Source of the DNA: an uncultured bacterium
Lineage (GTDB): Bacteria; Cyanobacteriota; Vampirovibrionia; Gastranaerophilales; Gastranaerophilaceae
DNA: 64,000 nucleotides
Reading direction: 5' to 3'
Assembly: GCA_950022495.1 (NCBI GenBank)
Contig: CATLLJ010000010.1
Coordinates: 1-64,000 of the forward strand
The number at the start of each line of letters is the position of its first letter. Positions within the stretch are counted from its first letter, which is position 1. Under the pieces are notes generated by a model. The model saw only the letters and a list, made by a program, of their open reading frames with translations, did not search any database and was not told where the DNA came from. A program made the translations under genes and the position numbers. This document shows, one piece after another, positions 25,253 to 34,176 of this stretch.

Positions 25253-25989
25253 TGTTATCAGTAAATTCTGTAGGATCTAAATTATTTGGTTCAATGACAA
25301 AAGCAAAACCGGCTAAGAAATTATGTGAATGGTTCCAGAAAGATCCGGAAAAAGCCCTCGCATATTCAACAATTGCATCTGTAGCAATCAAAGACGGTAT
25401 TGGCTGCGGTATGTACGTATACCAGAGTTTGCATAACGATAAAATTCCTGAAGAAAGAAGGAAATTCGTTTCAGCATTAGACTTAACAAATGGTATTTTG
25501 ATGATTGTTTCTCAAATTGGTATGTTCTTTGCAATGAGAAAAATCAACGATAAATTATTCCCGATGTTATTCTCAAAATCATTTGGTAAGAAAGCTAATT
25601 TGAAACCAATATTAGAACAGGCACGTGTTGCTCAACGTAATGCAGGTATGAAACCTGATAAGAAATTCCGTTTAGAAGAGTTCTATAAAGAACATAAAGA
25701 TAATTGCTTCGCAACATTCAAATTTATTACAGAACTTGCAGCAGCAACTATTTTGGCAAAACGAGTAATCGTTCCATTCATTGCAACTCCTCTAGCTAAA
25801 AAAGTAGAGAAGAAAATGGATGAAAAATCTGCAGCTAAAGCAGGAAATGCACAAAACAATTCAGGTGATAAATTTGAAAAACCTGCTGAAGTTTCAATGA
25901 AAGGTTCAAGCGGAGTTGAAGTTCCTCCGGAACAAGCTTCAGGCGATGCATTTGTAAGTACAAATTTACTTGCTAAATATAGAAACTAG
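25252..25989 (+). CDS. Membrane protein coupled to the preceding gene
   Basis: A 245-residue protein with hydrophobic stretches near residues 40-60 (STIASVAIKDGIGCGMYVYQS), 76-98 (ALDLTNGILMIVSQIGMFFAM) and 155-180 (FKFITELAAATILAKRVIVPFIATPL), then a hydrophilic, low-complexity tail of 60 residues. I do not recognise a family. One-base overlap with the gene before and GGGGG upstream indicate coupling, so the pair probably forms a complex. A terminator follows at 26008. Confidence 0.7.
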   Translation: MLSVNSVGSKLFGSMTKAKPAKKLCEWFQKDPEKALAYSTIASVAIKDGIGCGMYVYQSLHNDKIPEERRKFVSALDLTNGILMIVSQIGMFFAMRKINDKLFPMLFSKSFGKKANLKPILEQARVAQRNAGMKPDKKFRLEEFYKEHKDNCFATFKFITELAAATILAKRVIVPFIATPLAKKVEKKMDEKSAAKAGNAQNNSGDKFEKPAEVSMKGSSGVEVPPEQASGDAFVSTNLLAKYRN

Positions 25990-26007
25990 TAAAATTTTCT
26001 AAATAGA

Positions 26008-26038
26008 AAAACCTCTGATTAATTCAGAGGTTTTTTTT
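26008..26038 (+). terminator. Rho-independent terminator
   Basis: AAAACCTCTGA pairs perfectly with TCAGAGGTTTT across 5 bases and runs into eight T. Confidence 0.8.
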
Positions 26039-26065
26039 ATTGTAATTTTGGTTTATTATTTTAGA

Positions 26066-26080
26066 AATTGTGATACAATT
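26066..26080. promoter_or_regulatory. Dyad over the proB -10 box
   Basis: AATTGTGATACAATT is a perfect inverted repeat with a 3-base centre. It contains the TACAAT at 26074-26079, which lies 6 bases before the proB ATG. It could be an operator. Confidence 0.4.
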
Positions 26081-26085
26081 GGTTT

Positions 26086-27234
26086 ATGGATAGATTTGAA
26101 TTTATAAACGCAAAAAGAATTGTTGTAAAATTGGGAACAAATGTATTACGTAATGATGAAGGATATGTTTCATTACCGCGTATATATACATTTATTGAAG
26201 ATATTGCTAATTTAGTGAAAGCCGGAAAAGAGGTTATTGTCGTAACTTCCGGTGCTGTTGGTCTTGGTAAAAAGCGTCTCGGGCTGGAAGATACTCAAGG
26301 AACAGCTTTGAAACAGGCTTGTGCTGCTATTGGACAGGGTAAATTAATGTCAATCTATGAAAATGGATTTGATACTTACGGTCTTACTGCCGCTCAAATT
26401 CTTCTAACAGAAGATGATTTTTCTATACGTGAAAGATATTTGAGTTTGAGAACAACTTTGAATAAGCTTTTAGAATTAGGTACTATCCCGATTATCAATC
26501 AAAATGACACAGTTTCTACTCTTGATGTTGCGATTAGATATATTCAAGAAGATATGCAGGTTTGTTTTTCTGATAATGATAAACTCTCAAGTCTGGTTGC
26601 AAGTGAATTGGATGCGGATTTGTTGATTATTTTGTCTGATATTGACGGTTTATACGACGATAACCCAAAAACAAATCCTAACGCGGAACTTATTAAAGAA
26701 GTTTCAGAAGTTGATGATAAAATATTAAGTCTTGCCTGCGGTGTATCTGACGGCGGTCGAGGCGGAATGGAAACTAAATTAAAGGCTGCAAGACTTGTTA
26801 CAAGATTTGGCGGTAAAGTTCTTATTGCAAATGGTAAACAGCCGTATATTATTAAACGAGTTTTTGAAGGTGAAGATTTAGGTACAATGTTCTTGCCTTC
26901 TAATGAAAATCTATCTGATAAAAAACGCTGGATTGGTTATGCAACTAATATTGTCGGTAAAATTATTGTTAATGAGGGTGCTAAAAATGCATTGCTGACC
27001 GGCGAAAAAAGTTTGCTGCCGATTGGGGTGGTTGAAGTTAAAAATACATTCCATAAGGGTGATGTAATTTCAATTCTTGACGAAAACAAATGTGAATTTG
27101 CCCGTGGAATTGTTAATTATGATTCTGAATCCTGCAAAAAAGTTATCGGTTCTCATTCTGATAATATTGTTGATATTCTCGGGTTTAAGAATTATGATGC
27201 AATCATTACGAGAGATAATATTACTATTTTGTAA
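26086..27234 (+). CDS. proB: Glutamate 5-kinase
   Basis: ProB phosphorylates glutamate for proline synthesis. The 382-residue protein has an amino-acid kinase domain (VVKLGTNVLRND, VVTSGAVGLGKKRLGL, INQNDTVST, LIILSDIDGLYDDNP, GRGGMETKLKAA) and a C-terminal PUA domain from about residue 285. No ribosome site is present and TACAAT lies 6 bases before the ATG, so the mRNA is probably leaderless. proA follows 19 bases later. Confidence 0.96.
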   Translation: MDRFEFINAKRIVVKLGTNVLRNDEGYVSLPRIYTFIEDIANLVKAGKEVIVVTSGAVGLGKKRLGLEDTQGTALKQACAAIGQGKLMSIYENGFDTYGLTAAQILLTEDDFSIRERYLSLRTTLNKLLELGTIPIINQNDTVSTLDVAIRYIQEDMQVCFSDNDKLSSLVASELDADLLIILSDIDGLYDDNPKTNPNAELIKEVSEVDDKILSLACGVSDGGRGGMETKLKAARLVTRFGGKVLIANGKQPYIIKRVFEGEDLGTMFLPSNENLSDKKRWIGYATNIVGKIIVNEGAKNALLTGEKSLLPIGVVEVKNTFHKGDVISILDENKCEFARGIVNYDSESCKKVIGSHSDNIVDILGFKNYDAIITRDNITIL

Positions 27235-27253
27235 TTTTTAATGGAGTTCTATC

Positions 27254-28507
27254 ATGGAAACAAATTTTATAGACATTGCAAAGAATGCTAAAATTGCATC
27301 TTTGAATATTGCTGATTTAAATACAGAAATCAAAAATTCTGCACTTAATAAAATCGCAGAAGCTTTTGAAATTAATAAAGATGAAATTTTCGCAGCTAAT
27401 AAAAAAGATTTGAACGAAGCTGAAATACTTGTGCAAAATGGTGAGATTACGAAGGCAACATTTAACAGATTAAAGCTTGATGAAAATAAAATGCGTGATA
27501 TGATTCAGGGCGTACGTGATATTGCAAATTTAGCTGAACCGATTGGCAGGGTTCTGTTTAAAAGAGAATTGGATGAAAATTTAATTTTGACAAAGGTTTC
27601 TTGTCCTATCGGGGTTTTAGGGATAATTTTTGAGGCAAGACCTGATGTAATATCACAAATTGCATCTCTTGCTATTAAATCTTCAAATGTAGTTATTCTA
27701 AAAGGCGGTAAGGAATCTAAAAATACTAATAGAAAGATTTTGGAAATAATAAATAGTGCACTTGTGGAAATTCCTGAATTTCCTAAAAACGTTGTGCAAC
27801 AAGTGTTTAATAGAGAAGATGTTGCAGAAATGCTAAAGTGTGATGAATATATTAATTTAATTATTCCAAGGGGCGGAAACAATCTTGTTAAATATATAAA
27901 AGAAAATACGAAAATTCCTGTGCTAGGGCATGCAAATGGAATTTGTCATATTTTTGTGGATGAAACTGCTGATATTAATATGGCATCTAAGGTTGTTGTT
28001 GATGCGAAAACTCAATATCCGAGTGCCTGCAATGCTGTGGAAACCCTTTTAATACATGAGAATTTCAAAAAAGCGGATGAATTACTTGCTTCGCTGCAGT
28101 TGTCTGAAATCAAACTTGTACCGGATCCTGAAAGCTGGGACATTGAGTACGGCGACAAAATTTTGTCATATAAATTTGTAAAATCCGTGGATGAATCAAT
28201 TGAACACATAAATACTTATGGTTCTGGGCATACGGATTGTATAATTACAAAAGATTTGTCAAACGCAGAAAGGTTTATGAATAATGTGGATTCTGCCGGA
28301 GTGTATTTTAATGCTTCTACAAGGTTTGCAGACGGCTTTAGATACGGTTTTGGTGCCGAGGTAGGAATTTCTACCAATAAAACACATGCACGCGGTCCTG
28401 TAGGGCTGGAAGGGCTTACAATATATAAATACAAGCTTGTTGGTGATGGGCATGTTGTCGATGATTATGCAAAAGGCATAAAAACATTCCGTCATAAAGA
28501 TTTGTAA
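27254..28507 (+). CDS. proA: Gamma-glutamyl phosphate reductase
   Basis: ProA reduces glutamyl phosphate to glutamate semialdehyde with NADPH. The 417-residue protein has the aldehyde-dehydrogenase fold, with the catalytic Cys in YPSACNAVETLLIH, the GVLGIIFEARPDV stretch, and the C-terminal GAEVGISTNKTHARGPVGLEGLTIYKY. Length is normal. Together with proB it makes the first two steps of proline synthesis; proC is not in this window. Confidence 0.97.
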   Translation: METNFIDIAKNAKIASLNIADLNTEIKNSALNKIAEAFEINKDEIFAANKKDLNEAEILVQNGEITKATFNRLKLDENKMRDMIQGVRDIANLAEPIGRVLFKRELDENLILTKVSCPIGVLGIIFEARPDVISQIASLAIKSSNVVILKGGKESKNTNRKILEIINSALVEIPEFPKNVVQQVFNREDVAEMLKCDEYINLIIPRGGNNLVKYIKENTKIPVLGHANGICHIFVDETADINMASKVVVDAKTQYPSACNAVETLLIHENFKKADELLASLQLSEIKLVPDPESWDIEYGDKILSYKFVKSVDESIEHINTYGSGHTDCIITKDLSNAERFMNNVDSAGVYFNASTRFADGFRYGFGAEVGISTNKTHARGPVGLEGLTIYKYKLVGDGHVVDDYAKGIKTFRHKDL

Positions 28508-28571
28508 TATTTAGTATTGGTTAAAAAGAATACCCTCCGACGAGGAGTTGGGTCGAAAGTCCCACAAATAA

Positions 28572-28844
28572 CTAATCCTTGTCGATGTCGTAATCCGGGA
28601 TATCGTCAACAAAATCTTCCAAATAGTTGTAAAAATTGTAGGCATAATTTTTTAAGTATTTAAATCGTTTGCTAATCATCATTAGTATTGTTTGATCGTC
28701 GCCGATTTCTGTTTCTATAGCCTCGTCAACTATTATGCTTTCGAGAACTCTGGAAAGACATTCAATATCGGAAATTTCGTTTTTAATAATCCGTACGTTT
28801 TTTATTATTTGTTTTAAATCTATTTCTGCTAATTCGTTTTTCAT
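28572..28844 (-). CDS. Small acidic hypothetical protein
   Basis: A 90-residue helical, acidic protein ending EDFVDDIPDYDIDKD. No motif or family is recognised and no ribosome site is visible upstream. It lies between proA (convergent) and a small HTH-like gene (divergent). Composition is ordinary for the genome, so it may be real. Confidence 0.45.
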   Translation of the reverse strand: MKNELAEIDLKQIIKNVRIIKNEISDIECLSRVLESIIVDEAIETEIGDDQTILMMISKRFKYLKNYAYNFYNYLEDFVDDIPDYDIDKD

Positions 28845-28966
28845 TGTTTAATTTTTTTTAATAAGTATTAGTTTTTATATTACTTAATAATTTCAAATTA
28901 TAATTCAATATTAATTACTATATAGTTTGATAATACTTTCTAAAGTAACTTTTGTTAAGAAATTAC

Positions 28967-28972
28967 TATAAT
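28967..28972 (+). promoter_or_regulatory. -10 box giving a leaderless mRNA
   Basis: TATAAT lies exactly 6 bases before the ATG at 28979 and no ribosome site is present. Transcription would start at or next to the A of ATG. Confidence 0.5.
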
Positions 28973-28978
28973 AGAGTA

Positions 28979-29185
28979 ATGGACGTGAAAAATGAAATAA
29001 AAAGTTTAATAGCTAAGAAAGCGAGCACATTAAAAGATGTATGTGCTTCACTTGAGCAAGTTAAAAATAAAAAAGTTTGTCCAAATAATATTACTAATAA
29101 ATTCAGACGAAAAACTATAAAATTTGATGAGGTTCAGGAAATTCTTGATGTTCTAGGTTATCATATAGAATTTGTCGAGAATTAA
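28979..29185 (+). CDS. Small HTH-like protein
   Basis: A 68-residue protein (MDVKNEIKSLIAKKASTLKD...) whose pattern, a helix with TLKDVCASL, then NNITNKFRRKTIKFDEVQEILDVLGYHIEF, is that of a compact phage-type helix-turn-helix. It probably binds DNA, but the family name is unsure. The ATG at 28979 fits the leaderless -10 box; the frame is open to 28952. Confidence 0.6.
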   Translation: MDVKNEIKSLIAKKASTLKDVCASLEQVKNKKVCPNNITNKFRRKTIKFDEVQEILDVLGYHIEFVEN

Positions 29186-29216
29186 AAAGTATAAATGAAA
29201 TAAGTTTTATTCATTC

Positions 29217-29324
29217 ATTTCTTTCTCTTTGGAGCCATGCAAAGAGAAAGAAACAGAATCAAAGAAAGAGAAACTGGCGATTAAATGAAACGAGTCATCA
29301 GAAACTACGTTTCCGAACCTTCCT
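29217..29324. repeat. Second copy of the dispersed repeat
   Basis: A stem-loop of 14 to 15 bp (TTTCTTTCTCTTTG with CAAAGAGAAAGAAA) is followed at 29279-29324 by the core that also occurs at 9057-9102. The last 31 bases of the two cores differ at one position. No gene is present here. Confidence 0.7.
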
Positions 29325-29374
29325 AAAAGTAAATTCAGTGACATAAGTAGATTAGGTTTTAGCCAAAAAATATC

Positions 29375-30424
29375 TTACTCAACGTTTGGAATAGACATGC
29401 TTTTTTCTAAGTGAAGGGTGTCTATCAAATTGTTGATACGCGTAAATACTTCCTTGAACTGCGGAATAGACAGACTTTGTTTCCCGTCGCTTAGTGCTCT
29501 TGCAGGGTTGTGGTGAACCTCTACCATCACTCCGTCTGCTCCTACGACCAATCCGGCTTTTGCCATCGGTTCAATTAAATATCTTTGACCTGTTCCGTGG
29601 CTAGGGTCAACTATTATTGGTAAATGCGAGTATTTTTTGATAACAGGAATTGCTGAAATGTCTAACAGGTTTCTTGTGAATGCACTATCAAAACTTTTTA
29701 ATCCTCTTTCGCAAAGAATTACATTTTCATTGCCGTTATACATTATGTGTTCTGCAGCAAGCAGGAATTCTCTAATTGTGCTTGCAGGTCCTCTTTTTAA
29801 AATAATTGGTTTGTCACATTTTCCTACAGCTTTTAGAAGCTTAAAGTTCTGCATGTTTCTTGCACCGATTTGAATAATATCAGCATACTTATAAACTAAA
29901 TCTAAATCTTCTGAGTCCATAAGTTCCGTAACAACAAGAAGTCCGGTTTCTTCTTTTGCTTTTGCAAGGTATTTTAAACCTTTTTCGCCAAGCCCGTCAA
30001 AATCGTAAGGTGAAGTTCTCGGTTTGAATGCTCCCCCTCTTAGAAATTCACATCCAAGTTCTTTTGCTGCAACTGCAACTTCAAGAAGTCCTTCAAAATT
30101 ATCTTCTACAGAACAAGGTCCAACCATTGCTACAGGTCTGTTTGCTCCTCCGATTTTAACCCCGTTTGAAAATTCTATTATGGTATCTTCTTGTTTTCTG
30201 TCACGTGATGCAAGTCTAAATGGTTCACGGATAAATTTAATCTTTTTAACTCCGTCCATTGCATCAATTTGATTTGCGGAAAGAGTTGTTTTGTCACCAA
30301 GGGCATCAATAACTGTATGTACATCGCCTTCGTGTACAATTACCTGAAATCCGTGTTCTTTTAATAATCCTGTAACTGCATTAATATTTTCAACAGTTGC
30401 ATCACGTTCCATGATTATAATCAT
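29375..30424 (-). CDS. aroF: 3-deoxy-7-phosphoheptulonate synthase, AroF type
   Basis: DAHP synthase joins phosphoenolpyruvate and erythrose 4-phosphate, the entry to aromatic amino acid synthesis. The 349-residue protein is of the I-beta class: an N-terminal ferredoxin-like regulatory domain (residues 1-70), then a TIM barrel with MVGPCSVEDNF, RGGAFKPRTSPYDF, LKRGPASTIREFLLAAEH and IVDPSHGTG. The next gene upstream is enolase, which makes PEP, one of its substrates. Confidence 0.96.
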   Translation of the reverse strand: MIIIMERDATVENINAVTGLLKEHGFQVIVHEGDVHTVIDALGDKTTLSANQIDAMDGVKKIKFIREPFRLASRDRKQEDTIIEFSNGVKIGGANRPVAMVGPCSVEDNFEGLLEVAVAAKELGCEFLRGGAFKPRTSPYDFDGLGEKGLKYLAKAKEETGLLVVTELMDSEDLDLVYKYADIIQIGARNMQNFKLLKAVGKCDKPIILKRGPASTIREFLLAAEHIMYNGNENVILCERGLKSFDSAFTRNLLDISAIPVIKKYSHLPIIVDPSHGTGQRYLIEPMAKAGLVVGADGVMVEVHHNPARALSDGKQSLSIPQFKEVFTRINNLIDTLHLEKSMSIPNVE

Positions 30425-30482
30425 AATTTTATTCCTTATTTACATTACATTATGATTATAATATTAAAACAAAGAAAAATAA

Positions 30483-31760
30483 TCAATGTTTTTTAGGATT
30501 GAAAGCATTTAGTCCTAAATATTTTGCATTGGAGCCAAGGTGTTGTTCTATTTTTAATAATCTGTTATATTTAGCAATTCTTTCACTTCTTGATAGTGAA
30601 CCCGTTTTTATCTGACCGCTGTTTACACCCACTGCCAAATCTGCAATAAATGTATCTTCTGTTTCGCCTGAACGGTGTGAAATTATTGTTGTGTAGCCGT
30701 TATTTTTTGCATAGTTAATTGAATTCAAAGTTTCTGTAAGTGTTCCTATTTGATTAGGTTTGATTAGCACTGAATTCGCAACGGATTTCTCTAATCCCAT
30801 TTTTATTCTTTCAAAATTTGTAACAAATAAATCATCACCTACAAGCTGGCATTTTTTCCTTAATCTCTGGGTTAAAATTCTCCAGCCTTCCCAGTCTTCC
30901 TGACTCATTCCGTCTTCAATCGAAATAATCGGGAATTTTTCAACCATGTTTTCTAAAATTTCTGCAAATTCTATATTAGAATATCCATAGCCTCTTATAA
31001 AATATTTTCCTTTTTCAAAAAATTCGCTTGATGCTACATCTAAACAAATTTTTACCTGATCTGTGGTATAGTTTGCACATTCTATTGCTTCGATTATTAA
31101 TTCTAAGGCATCAGTGTTTGTCGGAAGATTTGGTGCAAAGCCTCCTTCATCTCCGACGCCGGTAGAAAGTTCTCGTTTTCTTAAGATATCTTTTAAGCTG
31201 TAAAAAATTTCTGCACCCATTTGAATTGCGTGTTTGAAGCTTTCGGCACCAACCGGAGCAATCATGAATTCTTGAAATTCAAGCCCGTTATTTGCATGAA
31301 CTCCGCCGTTTAAAATGTTCATTAGAGGTACAGGCATGGTTTGTCCAAATATACCGCCGATGTATTCATATAAAGGCAGTTTATAATAATTGGCGGCAGT
31401 TCTTGCACATGCTAAAGATACGCCAAGTATTGCGTTTGCCCCGAGTTTACTTTTGTTTTCTGTCCCGTCTAAATCAATTAATGTTTTATCAATTGAAGCT
31501 TGTGAACATACATTTTTATTTATAAGTGCAGGTGCAATAATTTTATTGACATTATTAACAGCTTGAAATACACCCTTACCGCCAAAATCTTCTTTGTTGT
31601 CTCTGAGTTCTACTGCCTCAAATTTGCCTGTAGAAGCTCCGGATGGAACCGACGCAACTCCAACTTCTCCTGAAAATAAAGATACTTCAACTTCTAATGT
31701 AGGGTTACCTCTTGAATCTAAAATCTGTCGAGCATGAATATTTTTTATTGCAGATGCCAT
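30483..31760 (-). CDS. eno: Enolase
   Basis: Enolase converts 2-phosphoglycerate to phosphoenolpyruvate in glycolysis. The 425-residue protein has [57 protein letters not shown], the signature [14 protein letters not shown], and [18 protein letters not shown] with the catalytic lysine region. AGGAG precedes the start. It lies 58 bases upstream of the DAHP synthase gene. Confidence 0.97.
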   Translation of the reverse strand: MASAIKNIHARQILDSRGNPTLEVEVSLFSGEVGVASVPSGASTGKFEAVELRDNKEDFGGKGVFQAVNNVNKIIAPALINKNVCSQASIDKTLIDLDGTENKSKLGANAILGVSLACARTAANYYKLPLYEYIGGIFGQTMPVPLMNILNGGVHANNGLEFQEFMIAPVGAESFKHAIQMGAEIFYSLKDILRKRELSTGVGDEGGFAPNLPTNTDALELIIEAIECANYTTDQVKICLDVASSEFFEKGKYFIRGYGYSNIEFAEILENMVEKFPIISIEDGMSQEDWEGWRILTQRLRKKCQLVGDDLFVTNFERIKMGLEKSVANSVLIKPNQIGTLTETLNSINYAKNNGYTTIISHRSGETEDTFIADLAVGVNSGQIKTGSLSRSERIAKYNRLLKIEQHLGSNAKYLGLNAFNPKKH

Positions 31761-31844
31761 AATTGTTTCTCCTAAAAATTTACTTTAAAACTTTAATTAA
31801 ATTTTTAATTAGAAACAATTAGTCTGTCTGGTTAAGTCTGCCGG

Positions 31845-32504
31845 CTAAATATATTTAAAAATTTCATCCGGAGTATCGATAATAATTTCAGCGTTGTTTT
31901 CAAGAAGAAACTCTTTTGATTTAAATCCCCAGCTAACGCTTATGCATTTCAGATTTGCGTTTTTGGCTGTTAAAATGTCCACCTCGGAATCGCCAACATA
32001 TATTGTCTGCATTGCATCTACATTTAATGTTTTCATAACTTTTAATACTGAATCAGGATAAGGTTTTTTTCTAATTCCTTCAGCTTCATTTTCACCTGCG
32101 GCAATATCTATTAAATCCGGAAAATATTTACCGCAAAGTTCTTTAACTGCCATATCAAACTTATTTGAAACCACTGCAGTTTTGCATCCTTGTTGTTTTA
32201 ATTCTTGAAGCATTTTGATAATTCCGGGATACGCAGCAGTTTTGTTGTACATGTTCTGTGCATAATTTTGTTTGAAAATATTGAGACATTCATTAAAATT
32301 TGGATTGTTTAATCCCATAGGAATAGCACGCTCTATTAGTTTTGCGACCCCGTTACCAACAAATTGTCTGATTTCATCTATTGTTCTTTCCAGATAGTTA
32401 AAATGTTTAAGTGCAAAATTAGTACTGTCTGTTAAGTCTTCAAGCGTATTTAACAAAGTTCCGTCTAAATCAAATATTATCAGATTTTTTTCTATATTTT
32501 TCAT
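31845..32504 (-). CDS. gph: HAD hydrolase, phosphoglycolate phosphatase-like
   Basis: A 219-residue HAD-superfamily phosphatase with motif I IFDLDGTLLNT, a helical cap, motif II VVSNKFD, the lysine in KPYPDSVLK and motif IV VGDSEVDILTAKNA. This pattern fits Gph, which removes 2-phosphoglycolate, but pyrophosphatase or sugar-phosphatase paralogues look alike. It is upstream of the enolase gene on the same strand. Confidence 0.85.
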   Translation of the reverse strand: MKNIEKNLIIFDLDGTLLNTLEDLTDSTNFALKHFNYLERTIDEIRQFVGNGVAKLIERAIPMGLNNPNFNECLNIFKQNYAQNMYNKTAAYPGIIKMLQELKQQGCKTAVVSNKFDMAVKELCGKYFPDLIDIAAGENEAEGIRKKPYPDSVLKVMKTLNVDAMQTIYVGDSEVDILTAKNANLKCISVSWGFKSKEFLLENNAEIIIDTPDEIFKYI

Positions 32505-32570
32505 TAAAAATAATTATACTTCAAAAATTATTTATGATAAATTTGAATTATAAAAATGAAAGGTTTTTGT

Positions 32571-33008
32571 ATGGATAAGATTTCTGCTGAACAAGATAAA
32601 AAATATACAAAATTGTTTCTGATAACATTATTTGTTGTTCTAATTTGTGGTGCAGTGTTGTCAGCGATTTTTACTAATTATAAAGAAGAAGTTTTAGTCT
32701 GTATAAAATCAAAAGATATTTGTTTTGTGAAAAAAACTAATTTAATTAACAAAGAATCAACAAAGAAACTTTTAAAATATTCAGATATTTCAGAAGTTAG
32801 TTATTTCAAAGAGAAAATTAAAGGTAACAGGTATGCAAAAGGGTACTCTAAGTATCTTATAACCTTTATCAAAAAGGATAACAACCCTGTTGTTGTATTC
32901 TCCAGTGCGTACTACGAAAAATCAAAACTGAATTCTGATATTGAAAAATTGTCAGAACAAATCAATAATAATGAAGATTCAGTTATTTTAATTAAAACTG
33001 ATGACTAA
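32571..33008 (+). CDS. Single-pass membrane hypothetical protein
   Basis: A 145-residue protein with one membrane helix (about 15-35, LFLITLFVVLICGAVLSAIF) and an outer domain of about 105 residues rich in Lys and Ser with two cysteines near the helix. I choose the ATG at 32571 because AAAGG precedes it by 8 bases; 32556 is an in-frame alternative. No family is recognised. Confidence 0.6.
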   Translation: MDKISAEQDKKYTKLFLITLFVVLICGAVLSAIFTNYKEEVLVCIKSKDICFVKKTNLINKESTKKLLKYSDISEVSYFKEKIKGNRYAKGYSKYLITFIKKDNNPVVVFSSAYYEKSKLNSDIEKLSEQINNNEDSVILIKTDD

Positions 33009-33331
33009 TCAAAATTTTGTTAAAATTATATCTGTTAGATATCCTTGAAACTATACTATAGAATAAGTTTTCATTTTTATTTTTGTAAAAATTTTGTCAA
33101 AATTTTTCGATAATTTTGGATTTTTATTAAAAATATCCTCCTTAAGATGTAAATTTTTAAAATTTTTAGTATTTTTTTTATTTTTATGTTATAAATTTGT
33201 TAAAAGTTTAGAAATGTTAAGTGGCTTAATTCCACTTATATCTTGAATTTTTAAGTTTTTAAAATTTTAATCTTTTATTTATTTTAAAAAAGTAGTAGTA
33301 TAAAAATATAGATTTAAAGGAGGTCCAAAAA
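33009..33331. other. AT-rich intergenic region, probable long leader
   Basis: This 323-base gap is over 80% A+T with many T and A runs and holds no reading frame I trust. A 7-bp hairpin TAAGTGG/CCACTTA lies at 33219-33239. It probably carries the promoter and a leader of the winged-helix gene. Confidence 0.4.
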
Positions 33332-33562
33332 ATGTTTACATCTAGTAAAAAAGAACAAAAAGAAATGCAAGTTCAAATTATCGAATCAGCTGGTAAAATT
33401 TACAATTACTTGTCTGACAAAGGTGAAGTTACAATCAACAAATTAAGAAAAGATATGGATTTAGATGATAATTTCACTTACATGGGTTTAGGTTGGTTAT
33501 CTAGAGAAGATAAAATTTCTTATACTCAAAAACCAAAATCAATCACTGTTAAATTAGTTTAA
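33332..33562 (+). CDS. Winged-helix protein, DUF2582-like
   Basis: A 76-residue protein with the pattern of the small winged-helix DUF2582 family: GKIYNYLSDKGEVTINKLRKDMDLDDNFTYMGLGWLSREDKI. The last strand is followed by a short tail. Function is unknown, though DNA binding or protein interaction is expected of the fold. It has an exceptional ribosome site (AAAGGAGGT), a long AT-rich upstream region and its own terminator, which suggests strong single-gene expression. Confidence 0.75.
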   Translation: MFTSSKKEQKEMQVQIIESAGKIYNYLSDKGEVTINKLRKDMDLDDNFTYMGLGWLSREDKISYTQKPKSITVKLV

Positions 33563-33579
33563 TTAATAGCAAAAAAATA

Positions 33580-33612
33580 AAAAGCGGGGAATTTATTTTC
33601 TCCGCTTTTTTA
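33580..33612 (+). terminator. Rho-independent terminator
   Basis: AAAAGCGGGGAA pairs with TTCTCCGCTTTT (one G-T pair) across 6 bases, followed by TTT. Confidence 0.75.
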
Positions 33613-33646
33613 TAATGTGATAAAATAATAGAAAAACGGAGGAGTC

Positions 33647-34045
33647 ATGAATTTTAATATTTTTAGTCCTAAAGGTGAGATTGATAGAAGTACATTTGTA
33701 ATATATTATATTCTTTTGACTGTTCTTTATTTTATTATTGGATGGCTTATTTTTCCATTGTTTTTGAAATATAAATGGGAACCGCTTTTTGTGGAAGTAT
33801 TATTATTCGTTGTTAATTTGTTTGTATTCTTCAACTATAAAAAACGAATAATACAATTTGTGAAAAATCTTTTTGCCTGTGTAACTCTTTCTTTAATTTT
33901 AACATTTGATCATCTAGCTCTGCCAATTTTATTGCAAAAAGATGGCGAAGCTTCTTTTATAATATTTTTAATTCTGGTTATTTTTGTATTTATTGTACAA
34001 CCTGCAGTTATTGCTCTTATACCTGCAAAAAATATTGGAAAATAG
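33647..34045 (+). CDS. Four-helix membrane protein, possibly DUF805-like
   Basis: A 132-residue integral membrane protein with four predicted helices. The start, FSPKGEIDRSTFVIYYILL, resembles the G-x-I-x-R pattern before the first helix of DUF805 proteins, but the match is faint. Function is unknown. CGGAGG precedes the ATG. Confidence 0.6.
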   Translation: MNFNIFSPKGEIDRSTFVIYYILLTVLYFIIGWLIFPLFLKYKWEPLFVEVLLFVVNLFVFFNYKKRIIQFVKNLFACVTLSLILTFDHLALPILLQKDGEASFIIFLILVIFVFIVQPAVIALIPAKNIGK

Positions 34046-34176
34046 CTGATTTTTTATTTTATTAATTATTATGTAAAGAATTGTTAATAATTCTTTGTTT
34101 TTGCCTGAAAAACTTAAAGAATATATGGATAAATTCCGATATCTAATGTGTATATCAATGGATAAAGGGAATCTCA

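Noticed and set aside
28520-28560. CCTCCGACGAGG with GGGTCGAAAGTCCC as a terminator of proA
   Set aside because: The stems are short and no T-run follows, so I cannot support it.
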